Of a stretch of 64,000 nucleotides of DNA, positions 1 through 7,082 are shown in pieces. Each line of letters opens with the position of its first letter. Within the stretch, counting starts at the first letter, position 1. Made by a program: the position numbers and the translations under genes. The notes below the pieces were generated by a model that ran no database searches, had not been told where the DNA came from, and was given only the letters and a program-made list of their open reading frames with translations. Where the stretch lies: NCBI GenBank assembly GCA_016191115.1, contig JACPPG010000065.1, positions 1 through 64,000 on the forward strand, written 5' to 3'. The DNA comes from Planctomycetia bacterium (GTDB taxonomy: Bacteria > Planctomycetota > Planctomycetia > Pirellulales > JACPPG01).

Positions 1-139
1 CACCAACAAGAACTACGCCTTAAGCGCAGCGAGCCTCTACGCCGCCGCCGGCGCCCGCCGCGCCAGCGACGGCCGAGACCTCGGCGCCGACATCACCACC
101 CTCAACACCCTCACCGCCGGCGTCATCCTAGGAACGTAA
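1..139 (+). CDS. C-terminal end of a right-handed beta-helix type secreted protein (partial)
   Basis: Only the last 45 codons are in the window. They read from base 2 and stop at TAA 137-139. The tail contains SDGRDLGADITTLN and TAGVILGT. It resembles the C-terminal end of pectate-lyase-like, right-handed parallel beta-helix surface proteins, where a D-G-x-D-x-G-A-D/N motif often closes the domain. The start and any signal or sorting sequence lie outside the window. The family call rests on this short tail and is tentative, but the frame is clearly coding, with G/C-rich third positions up to the stop. Confidence 0.5.
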   Translation, partial: TNKNYALSAASLYAAAGARRASDGRDLGADITTLNTLTAGVILGT

Positions 140-193
140 GATATTCGCGCCGCCGGCCGCCCGCGAGGACTCGTCGTTGAACCGGCGGCCAGC

Positions 194-1120
194 TCAACTA
201 TCGGCCACGGTTTGGATCGCGCGCGGCAGGAATCGCACCAGATCGCTGGCGATCAAGGAGACTTCGCCCAGTTCGGTCGCCGCCAGGTCGCCGGCGAGGC
301 CGTGCACGTGGGCGCCCAGCCGCGCGGCATTGTAGGGCGCAAGGCCCTGGCACAGGAGCGCGGTGACGATGCCGGTCAGCACGTCTCCGGTCCCGCCCGT
401 GGCCATGCCCGGGTTACCGGTCGCGTTGTGCGATCGTTGCGTTCCGTCGGTCACAAGCGAACGGTGCCCCTTGAGCACGATCACGACGCCGCACTCGCCG
501 GCCAGCGACGCAGCCCGCTCTTCGAGAGCCTCGCGCGATTTCAACTCGTTGTCGCCGCTTAGCCTGCCGAACTCGCCCGGGTGCGGCGTCAACACGCGCG
601 GCCCGCCGGGGCGGCGCAACACGTCGGGCTGGGTGGCCAATGCATTGAGCGCGTCGGCGTCGAAGACGGCCGGCTGCGGCAGCCGCGTGTAGAGCCAGGC
701 GACAAGCCGATCGAGCTCGGCCGATCGCGACAGGCCCGGCCCGCAACCGACGGCGGTGACCGGCGCGAGAAGTTCCTCGAGAATGGAGCGGGCTGCCGCC
801 GCGATGCGTCCACCGACATCGCAGGGGAGCGGCGCCGTCATCAGCGACGGCTCGAACGAGGCGACGGTGCCGAGGCAGCAATCGGGCACCGCCAGCCGCA
901 CCAGGCCGGCGCCGCCGCGCAGCGCGGCCATGCCTGCTAGGGCGATCGCGCCGGTCATGCCGCGCGAGCCGCCGATCAAGAGCGCGCGGCCGAAATCTCC
1001 TTTGTGGCTGTCGGCCGGCCGCTTTGCCAGCCGCGGCAGCGGCGCCGCACTCGCCGGGTTGCGGGCACCCTGACCGCCTGCTGGCTTCGCCGCTCCGGCG
1101 TCCTTTCGCTTCTCGCTCAT
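194..1120 (-). CDS. nnrD: ADP-dependent NAD(P)H-hydrate dehydratase
   Basis: This 308-residue protein is the NnrD/YjeF C-terminal type repair enzyme. It dehydrates NADHX and NADPHX back to NADH and NADPH using ADP in the cytoplasm. Family landmarks are GRALLIGGSRGMTGAI near the N-terminus, LTPHPGEFGRL in the middle, and the nucleotide and catalytic motif NPGMATGGTGDVLTG near the C-terminus. The usual N-terminal epimerase (NnrE) half of YjeF is absent, so this is a stand-alone dehydratase. I chose ATG 1118-1120 because it overlaps the larB stop by four bases (ATGA), which indicates translational coupling. A longer upstream reading exists but would run inside larB. Confidence 0.92.
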   Translation of the reverse strand: MSEKRKDAGAAKPAGGQGARNPASAAPLPRLAKRPADSHKGDFGRALLIGGSRGMTGAIALAGMAALRGGAGLVRLAVPDCCLGTVASFEPSLMTAPLPCDVGGRIAAAARSILEELLAPVTAVGCGPGLSRSAELDRLVAWLYTRLPQPAVFDADALNALATQPDVLRRPGGPRVLTPHPGEFGRLSGDNELKSREALEERAASLAGECGVVIVLKGHRSLVTDGTQRSHNATGNPGMATGGTGDVLTGIVTALLCQGLAPYNAARLGAHVHGLAGDLAATELGEVSLIASDLVRFLPRAIQTVADS

Positions 1121-1893
1121 GTTCGGCGGTGCCGGGCTGCGTTGCGGGCGATCAGGCCGGCTACGTATGCCCCCTTGAAGCCGGCATCCACGTTGACGAC
1201 CGTCACGTTCGCCGCGCAACTGTTGAGCATGGCTAAGAGCGCCGCCAGGCCACCGAGATTGGCGCCGTAGCCAACACTCGTCGGCACGGCGATCACCGGA
1301 CAATCGACGTACCCACCCACCACGCTCGGTAGCGCCCCTTCCATGCCGGCGATCACAACCACGGCGTCCGAACCCAAGATCTGGGGCAAGCGCGCTGGCA
1401 ACCGGTGCGGGCCGGCCACTCCCACGTCCTGCACCAAGCTTACCTCAGTTCCCATCCACAGCGCCGTTTCGCGGGCCTCCTCGGCCACCGGCAAGTCGCT
1501 CGTGCCGGCGGTGACGATCGCCACACGGCCACGACCCTCGGACTCCGCCGGCGGGTCGTCGAGCGGGATGCGGAACGTACGCGCAAGCGCGTTGTACCGG
1601 CCGGTCGGAAATGCTCGCACGAGCTGCGTGGCGAAGTCGGCCGGAATCCGCGTGGCGAACACGTCGACGCCGTCGTCCCGTAGCGTCTCGAAAATCCGCG
1701 TCAGCGATTCCAGCGATTTGCCCGCGCCGAAGACTACCTCGGGAAACCCACAGCGGCGGCGCCGGTCAAGGTCGAGCTGCGCCTCGCCGATGTCGGCAAT
1801 CGCCCGTTGCGACAGGTGTTCGACGAAGTCGGCCACGGAGAGTTGGCCGCTCAAGAGTTCTTGTGCCAGGAGCGTGAGGTCGAGCGGTTGCAT
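1117..1893 (-). CDS. larB: Nickel-pincer cofactor biosynthesis protein LarB
   Basis: This 258-residue protein has the PurE-like (AIR carboxylase) C-terminal half of LarB: TAGTSDLPVAEEA, then GMEGALPSVVGG, then PTSVGYGANLGGLAAL. LarB carboxylates and hydrolyses nicotinic acid adenine dinucleotide, the first step towards the nickel pincer nucleotide cofactor of lactate racemase and related LarA enzymes. The length is typical for the family. The gene is the first of a two-gene unit, with the nnrD start overlapping its stop. Neither larC nor larE is in the window, so the rest of the pathway, if present, is elsewhere. Both products of this pair act on nicotinamide-type nucleotides, which may explain the pairing (inference). 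Confidence 0.9.
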   Translation of the reverse strand: MQPLDLTLLAQELLSGQLSVADFVEHLSQRAIADIGEAQLDLDRRRRCGFPEVVFGAGKSLESLTRIFETLRDDGVDVFATRIPADFATQLVRAFPTGRYNALARTFRIPLDDPPAESEGRGRVAIVTAGTSDLPVAEEARETALWMGTEVSLVQDVGVAGPHRLPARLPQILGSDAVVVIAGMEGALPSVVGGYVDCPVIAVPTSVGYGANLGGLAALLAMLNSCAANVTVVNVDAGFKGAYVAGLIARNAARHRRT

Positions 1894-1970
1894 GATTTCA
1901 TGGTAACGGGCGGCAGGGGGCGATGCGAGTATGCCCGGCAGCGCGCGGCCGGGCGACCACAGTGAGCCGC

Positions 1971-2050
1971 GGGTTTATCCCGGCGGTCTTCGGCGGCGAT
2001 TGGGGGGGCAGAGGTCGAAGCCGCGCGTCAAAGACCTCCGGGATAAACCC
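1971..2050. repeat. 20-bp inverted repeat in the larB/M24 peptidase divergent gap
   Basis: Arms 1971-1990 and 2031-2050 match at 19 of 20 positions and are separated by 40 bases. They begin with GGGTTTATCCCGG and its complement. The similarity continues outwards into GAGCC on both sides with a one-base shift. The element sits between the divergent starts of larB (1893) and the peptidase gene (2209). It could be a degenerate palindromic repeat or a regulatory hairpin. The single mismatch does not preserve pairing. Confidence 0.7.
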
Positions 2051-2208
2051 GGAGGCTCGCAGGATCTTGATCCGTCGCGCCGTGACCGACTTTTGACCGC
2101 ATTGGAGACCCGTTTTGAGGTTGTCAGGATGCCTGGCACGTGATAGCAAGGAACGACAAGCAGTTCCGCGGGAGCTTCGCCCCCAAACGCCATTGTCAAC
2201 CGAAACGA

Positions 2209-3306
2209 ATGCCCATGGATCGCCACCACACGCGTCGGGCCCAGCTTCGCAAGCTTGTTCGTGGGGAAGGGGCCGACGCGATACTCATCACCAGCTTCAC
2301 CAACGTCACGTACTTGACCGGCTTCACGGGCGACGACAGCTATCTTTTGCTCGGGTCGAAGGACGCGATCGTCGTTAGCGACCCGCGCTACACGACGCAG
2401 CTCGAGGAGGAATGCCCCGACGTCACCCGTCACATTCGCCCGCCCGGCAAAAGCATGCTCGATGGGATCGCCGAGGCGGTGCGGGCCGCGAAGGCTATGA
2501 ACCTGGCCGTCGAGGCCGACGCTATGAGCGTGGGGCTGTACGGGCAGCTCTCCGCGCGGCTCTCGAAGACGAAGCTCGTCAGCGCGTCGGGCCTCGTCGA
2601 ACAACTGCGCGTGGTGAAGGACAAGCACGAGATCGACGAGATTCGCCTCGCTGCGCGGTACGCCGAGAAGGCCTTCGCCGTCCTGCGGGCGACGTTGCGG
2701 CCAGATCAGACGGAAAAAGAAATCGCCGCGGCGCTCGAGTATCAGTTGCGGCTCATGGGCGCGCGAGGATGCAGCTTTCCCCCGATCATCGCCGTCGGCG
2801 CGCGGGCTGCGCTGCCGCATGCGTCGCCGACGGACCAGAAAATCGGCGATGCCGACTTTGTGCTCGTCGATTGGGGAGCGACCGCGCGGCAGTACAAGAG
2901 CGACTTGACGCGTGTTCTGGTGACCGGTAAGATTTCGCCCAAACTCGAACGCGTGTATAATGTTGTGCTCGATGCGCAGCTTCGGGCAATCGACGCCGTG
3001 CGGCCCGGGTTGACCGGCCGCGAAGTCGACCAGGTGGCTCGCAAGATCATCGCCGATGCGGGTTTCGGCCGGCAGTTTGGCCACGGCCTGGGACACGGGC
3101 TGGGGCTCGACATCCACGAGGCCCCGCGACTGGCCGCCGCCGCAGAGCAGGTCCTCAAGCCGGGTATGGTCGTCACGGTCGAGCCGGGAATATATCTGCC
3201 CGGCTGGGGTGGCGTGCGGATCGAGGACGATATCCTGGTCACGAAGACGGGCTGCGAGATACTGACCGACGTGCCGAAGAAGCTGGAGGAAGTCGTGGTT
3301 CAATGA
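2209..3306 (+). CDS. M24 family Xaa-Pro aminopeptidase
   Basis: The product is a cytoplasmic metallopeptidase of the pita-bread fold, about 365 residues long, that removes N-terminal residues preceding proline. An N-terminal creatinase-like domain (ADAILITSFTNVTYLTGFTG) is followed by the M24 domain. All five expected metal ligands are visible in order: Asp in FVLVDWGA, Asp in SDLTR, His in FGHGLGHGLG, Glu in VEPGIY and Glu in RIEDD. Starts at ATG 2209 and ATG 2215 are both possible; an upstream GTG at 2140 adds residues that do not look like the family. It precedes accB-accC, an arrangement known from other bacteria, where efp usually lies between; no efp is present here. Confidence 0.9.
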   Translation: MPMDRHHTRRAQLRKLVRGEGADAILITSFTNVTYLTGFTGDDSYLLLGSKDAIVVSDPRYTTQLEEECPDVTRHIRPPGKSMLDGIAEAVRAAKAMNLAVEADAMSVGLYGQLSARLSKTKLVSASGLVEQLRVVKDKHEIDEIRLAARYAEKAFAVLRATLRPDQTEKEIAAALEYQLRLMGARGCSFPPIIAVGARAALPHASPTDQKIGDADFVLVDWGATARQYKSDLTRVLVTGKISPKLERVYNVVLDAQLRAIDAVRPGLTGREVDQVARKIIADAGFGRQFGHGLGHGLGLDIHEAPRLAAAAEQVLKPGMVVTVEPGIYLPGWGGVRIEDDILVTKTGCEILTDVPKKLEEVVVQ

Positions 3307-3310
3307 GAAC

Positions 3311-3509
3311 TTACCACGGAGACACGGAGAGAAATGTCCAATGTCTAATTCCGAATGTCAAAAGAAGCACGAAATGACCGAATGACGAAATAGCCGAACT
3401 ATGAGCCCTCATTTTCGTCATTCGACCTTCGGGCTTTGGATTTCTTTAGACATTCGAGCTTCGACATTCGTCATTCGAATCTTCTCCGTGCCTCCGTGTC
3501 TCCGTGGTT
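3311..3509. repeat. Composite inverted repeat (CCACGGAGACACGGAG outer arms; GACGAATGTC-type inner repeats)
   Basis: The whole gap between the peptidase gene and accB is repeat. The outer arms 3314-3329 and 3492-3507 are perfect 16-base inverse complements. Inside them are degenerate copies of GAATGTC, GAATGACGAAAT, CATTCGAGCTTCGACATTCG and similar units, also largely inverted. Related inner units recur at 5479-5604 and 10316-10405, and a short remnant lies before the gene at 45349. These look like non-coding dispersed repeats. Confidence 0.8.
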
Positions 3510-3568
3510 AGCTCTTTCCGCGCGTCGCGGATCGGCGGTTGGGGCCTGCTGCTTGTGGAGAAAACGGA

Positions 3569-4063
3569 ATGTCCGACGCAGGGCCTGGCGACGTCTTCGA
3601 TCTGAAGAAGCTCCGCCAATTGGTCGTTTTGATGAACGACCACGAATTAAGCGAGATCGATCTGAGGCAGGGAGCCATGCGCATCCGCCTCCGACGCCAG
3701 TTTGAGCTTCCCGGCGCGCCGGTCGAAGTACGGCACGCCGGACTGCGGGGCGGAGCGACCACGGGCGGCGAAACACGCGGCGCGGCCTCCGCACCTCCGC
3801 CACCACCCAGCGACCAGCACCTGGTCGTCATCAAGAGCCCCATGGTCGGCACGTTCTACGCGGCCCCCAGCCCCGACGCGCCTCCATTCGTCAAGGTGGG
3901 TGATCGCATCGGCCGCGAGACAACCGTGTGCATCATCGAGGCCATGAAGGTCTTCAACGAGATTCCTGCGGAGACTGCCGGGCAGATCGCGGCGGTGCTG
4001 GTCGAATCGGGTGCTCCCGTCGAGTTTGGGCAGGCGCTATTCAAGGTCGACCCCCGCCAGTAA
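3569..4063 (+). CDS. accB: Acetyl-CoA carboxylase biotin carboxyl carrier protein
   Basis: AccB carries the biotin that is carboxylated by AccC and then used by the carboxyltransferase to make malonyl-CoA for fatty-acid synthesis. This 164-residue protein has an N-terminal helical segment (DVFDLKKLRQLVVLMND), a Pro/Ala-rich linker and a C-terminal biotinyl domain. The domain contains IKSPMVGTFYAAPSPD and the biotinylation motif EAMKVFNEI, in which the Lys is modified. ATG 3569 has GGAG eight bases upstream (3557-3560), which fixes the start. accC follows after 37 bases, so the two genes form an operon. Confidence 0.96.
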   Translation: MSDAGPGDVFDLKKLRQLVVLMNDHELSEIDLRQGAMRIRLRRQFELPGAPVEVRHAGLRGGATTGGETRGAASAPPPPPSDQHLVVIKSPMVGTFYAAPSPDAPPFVKVGDRIGRETTVCIIEAMKVFNEIPAETAGQIAAVLVESGAPVEFGQALFKVDPRQ

Positions 4064-4100
4064 CCGCCCGCTGGTCTTGGTCCTTCGGGTGACGCTCTCC

Positions 4101-5444
4101 ATGTTCAAACGCATCCTGGTCGCCAATCGCGGAGAAATTGCGCTGCGCGTGATCCGCGCGTGCCGCGAGCTGGGCGTGGAGACCGTGGCGATCTACAGCG
4201 AGGCCGATCGCGGCGCCCCCTACCTGCAACTGGCCGATGAAGCGTATTGCGTCGGTCCGGCCAAGGCCACGGACAGCTATTTGAAGATCGACCGCGTGAT
4301 CAGCGCCGCCGAAATCGGCAACGTGCAGGCGATTCACCCTGGCTACGGGTTCCTGGCCGAGAACGCGCACTTCAATGAAGTGTGCCGCAGTTGCAACATC
4401 GACTTCATCGGCCCCGGCTTCGAAGCGATGCGGCGGCTGGGCGACAAGAACGAGGCCCGGCGGCTGGCCCGCGACGCCGGCGTCCCCTGCGTACCCGGTA
4501 GCGACGGCTTGATAACCGATGAACGGCAGGCCATTGCCGTGGCGCATCAGATCGGATTTCCGGTGCTGATCAAGGCGGCGGCCGGCGGCGGTGGGCGCGG
4601 GATGCGCGTGGCGTCGAACGACCTGGTGCTCAAAAGCGCGATTCAGCAGGCCCAGGCCGAGGCCCAGGCCGCCTTCGGCAACTCGAGCATCTATCTGGAG
4701 AAATTCATCGAACGGCCGCGGCACATCGAGGTGCAGATCGTGGCCGATCACCATGGGCACGTCGTGCACCTGTGGGAGCGCGACTGCACGATGCAAAGGC
4801 GGCACCAAAAGGTGATCGAGGAGAGCCCGGCCGCGTTCCTCGACGGCCGGGTGCGCACGGCCATTTGCGAGGCCGCGGTGTCGCTCGTGAAATCGGCCGA
4901 CTACACCAACGCCGGAACGGTCGAGTTCATCGTCGACCCGACGGGCAACTTCTATTTCATCGAAGTCAACGCCCGCATCCAGGTCGAGCACCCGGTCACG
5001 GAAATGGTGACCGGCATCGACCTGATCCAGACGCAGTTGCGGATCGCCGCGGGTGAGCCGCTCCCCTTTGCGCAGGAGGATATCCACGTGTCCGGCGTGG
5101 CGCTAGAGTGCCGGATCAACGCCGAGGATCCGCAGCACGGCTTCCAGCCCTGCCCGGGCCGGATCGAACGGCTGTGGCCCCCCGGGGGGCCGGGCGTCCG
5201 CTTCGACTCGCACGCCCATGACGGCTACGTCGTTTCGCCGTATTATGATTCCATGATCGGCAAGCTGATCGTACACCGCGGCACGCGGGAGGAGGCGATC
5301 CGCGCGATGCAGCAAGCGCTTGCGGAGCTGCGGATCGAGGGCATCAAGACGACGGTGCCCCGGCTGCAGGAAATCCTGCGACACTCCGCCTTCGCCGCCG
5401 GGACCGTGGACACGAAGTTCATCGAGAGGACGTGGCCCGGTTGA
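4101..5444 (+). CDS. accC: Acetyl-CoA carboxylase, biotin carboxylase subunit
   Basis: This ATP-grasp enzyme (447 residues, normal length) carboxylates the biotin on AccB using bicarbonate and ATP. Visible landmarks are the start MFKRILVANRGEIALRVIRA, the glycine-rich ATP loop KAAAGGGGRGMRV, HQKVIEESP, and the catalytic stretch EVNARIQVEHPVTEMVTGID. The start at ATG 4101 matches the family N-terminus; upstream in-frame sequence overlaps accB and is not conserved. accA and accD are not in the window. The gene ends just before a strong inverted repeat. Confidence 0.97.
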   Translation: MFKRILVANRGEIALRVIRACRELGVETVAIYSEADRGAPYLQLADEAYCVGPAKATDSYLKIDRVISAAEIGNVQAIHPGYGFLAENAHFNEVCRSCNIDFIGPGFEAMRRLGDKNEARRLARDAGVPCVPGSDGLITDERQAIAVAHQIGFPVLIKAAAGGGGRGMRVASNDLVLKSAIQQAQAEAQAAFGNSSIYLEKFIERPRHIEVQIVADHHGHVVHLWERDCTMQRRHQKVIEESPAAFLDGRVRTAICEAAVSLVKSADYTNAGTVEFIVDPTGNFYFIEVNARIQVEHPVTEMVTGIDLIQTQLRIAAGEPLPFAQEDIHVSGVALECRINAEDPQHGFQPCPGRIERLWPPGGPGVRFDSHAHDGYVVSPYYDSMIGKLIVHRGTREEAIRAMQQALAELRIEGIKTTVPRLQEILRHSAFAAGTVDTKFIERTWPG

Positions 5445-5478
5445 GGATGCCGACGCCACAAGGCCGTACCTGTGGAGG

Positions 5479-5604
5479 GAATGACGAATGTCGAAAATCA
5501 AATGTCTAAAGAAATCCGAATGATGAAGCGCTTGGAGCCCTTTGGTCTTCGTCATTCGGTCATTCGTGCTTCTTTAGGCATTTGATTTTCGACGTTTGTC
5601 ATTC
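5479..5604. repeat. 35-bp inverted repeat between accC and the phosphofructokinase gene
   Basis: Arms 5479-5513 and 5570-5604 match at 32 of 35 positions. The three differences are all transitions that become G-U pairs in a plus-strand transcript, so a 35-bp RNA stem with a 56-base loop would be unbroken. Parts of the loop are inverted copies of GAATGA units as well. It belongs to the same family as the repeats at 3311-3509 and 10316-10405. The right arm ends 13 bases before the next start codon, so a stem here could affect translation of the downstream gene. Confidence 0.85.
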
Positions 5605-5617
5605 TCCCGAGCCTGCC

Positions 5618-6931
5618 ATGAGCACCGCGTTATCCAGCCCCGAGCATGCCGAAAGCAACATCCGCAAAGTAGCGATCTTGTTTGCCGGCGGCCCGGCGCC
5701 GGCCGCCAACGCGGTGATCTCGACGGCAGCGGTCTCCTTCTTGCGCAACGACATCCAGGTGGTCGGCGTGCTGCACGGCTACTCGCACCTGGTCGAGTAC
5801 GGCTCCGACCATCCCCTGGTCGAAGGGCGCGACTACGTTCTCATCACCCACAAGATGCTCAAGCGTACCCGCAACAGCCAGGGCATCATGATTGGGACCG
5901 CGCGCACCAACCCTGGCCAGCAGATCGCCAGTCCCGAGCACCTGTCCGACCCGGCCCGCACGGCCCAACTGCGAACCGTTTACGAAGCGCTCTCGTCGTT
6001 GGAAGTGGACGCGCTGGTGTCGATCGGCGGCGACGACACGCTGAAGACGGCCAACAAGTTCATGCTGTTCCAGGCGCACTTGCCCGCGGGTGCGCGGCGC
6101 ATCCCGATCGTTCATCTGCCGAAGACGATCGACAACGACTACATGGGGATCGACTTCACGTTCGGGTATTTCACGGCCGTGGAGACGCTGGCCAGCGAGA
6201 TCCGCAATTTGCTCGCCGACGCCGAGGCCTCGCGGTCGTATTACCTGGCCGAGACGATGGGGCGCAGCGCCGGCTGGCTGGCGTATGGGGCGGCCATCGC
6301 CGGCGAAGCGAGCCTGGTCGTCAGCGTCGAGGACATCACCGGCCGGTATCGCGGCGAGGAGCCCTGGACCGATCCCGCGACAGGCGAGCCGGGCGTGCGG
6401 CCGGTCATGAAGGTCGAGGAAGTCATCCGCCGTTTGGTCGCCACGATGCGCGTCCGCGAGACCGATGAAGGCAAGGAGTTCGGCGTCATCGTGCTGGCCG
6501 AAGGATTGGCCGAATTCCTGCCCGGCCAGTACCTGGAAGGCATCCCGCGCGACGAGCACGGGCACATCTCGATCCAGCAGGTGAACCTGTGCCGGCGGTT
6601 CTCAAGGCTCATCGCCGACGAATATAAGAAGCAGACGGGCCGGTCGCGCCGCGTCACCGGCTTGCAACTGGGGTACGAGGCCCGCTGTGCCCGGCCCCAC
6701 GCCTTCGACGTCATGCTGGGCAGCCAATTGGGCGTGGGGGCGTACCGGGCGCTGGTGGAGGAGAAGCTCAACGGGGTGATGGTCTCGGTGACCGGGCAGT
6801 TGAAGTTGAACTACGTGCCATTCACGGACCTGGTCGACCCGAACACGCTGGTAACCGTTGTGCGGTACGTGGAGCCGGCGTCCGATTTTCACCGCCTGGC
6901 CCGGTTCTTGGAGACGCACGTGAACGAGTAG
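5618..6931 (+). CDS. 6-phosphofructokinase, pyrophosphate-dependent type
   Basis: This PfkA-superfamily enzyme has 437 residues, longer than the roughly 320-residue ATP enzymes. It interconverts fructose 6-phosphate and fructose 1,6-bisphosphate. Two residues indicate PPi rather than ATP as phosphoryl donor: the nucleotide loop reads SIGGDDTLK (Asp where ATP enzymes have Gly), and the catalytic loop reads LPKTIDND (Lys where ATP enzymes usually have Gly). Other landmarks are ETMGRSAGWLAYGAA and the C-terminal substrate region. A PPi enzyme would make this glycolytic step reversible and save ATP. ATG 5618 was chosen because upstream in-frame codons lie in the repeat. Confidence 0.88.
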   Translation: MSTALSSPEHAESNIRKVAILFAGGPAPAANAVISTAAVSFLRNDIQVVGVLHGYSHLVEYGSDHPLVEGRDYVLITHKMLKRTRNSQGIMIGTARTNPGQQIASPEHLSDPARTAQLRTVYEALSSLEVDALVSIGGDDTLKTANKFMLFQAHLPAGARRIPIVHLPKTIDNDYMGIDFTFGYFTAVETLASEIRNLLADAEASRSYYLAETMGRSAGWLAYGAAIAGEASLVVSVEDITGRYRGEEPWTDPATGEPGVRPVMKVEEVIRRLVATMRVRETDEGKEFGVIVLAEGLAEFLPGQYLEGIPRDEHGHISIQQVNLCRRFSRLIADEYKKQTGRSRRVTGLQLGYEARCARPHAFDVMLGSQLGVGAYRALVEEKLNGVMVSVTGQLKLNYVPFTDLVDPNTLVTVVRYVEPASDFHRLARFLETHVNE

Positions 6932-7030
6932 AACGAGCGGGTCGGCCTTACGAGCCGCTTGCGCAGGTTCACATGGGCTTCGTGTTAGCGCGGAAGAACG
7001 CCCCGATCGATCGTCAAGGCCGTGTACCCT

Positions 7031-7075
7031 AAAAAGCGGCGCCAGGGGGCCGGCAAAAGGGCAAAGCCGCGCCGC
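7031..7075 (-). terminator. Probable intrinsic terminator of the PhoD-like gene
   Basis: On the minus strand, eight bases past the stop of the 7083-8657 gene, GCGGCGC (7069-7075) can pair with GCGCCGC (7036-7042), followed by TTTTT (7031-7035). The 26-base loop is long but contains further G/C pairing. It lies between two convergent genes. Confidence 0.5.
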
Positions 7076-7082
7076 GGCTCAT

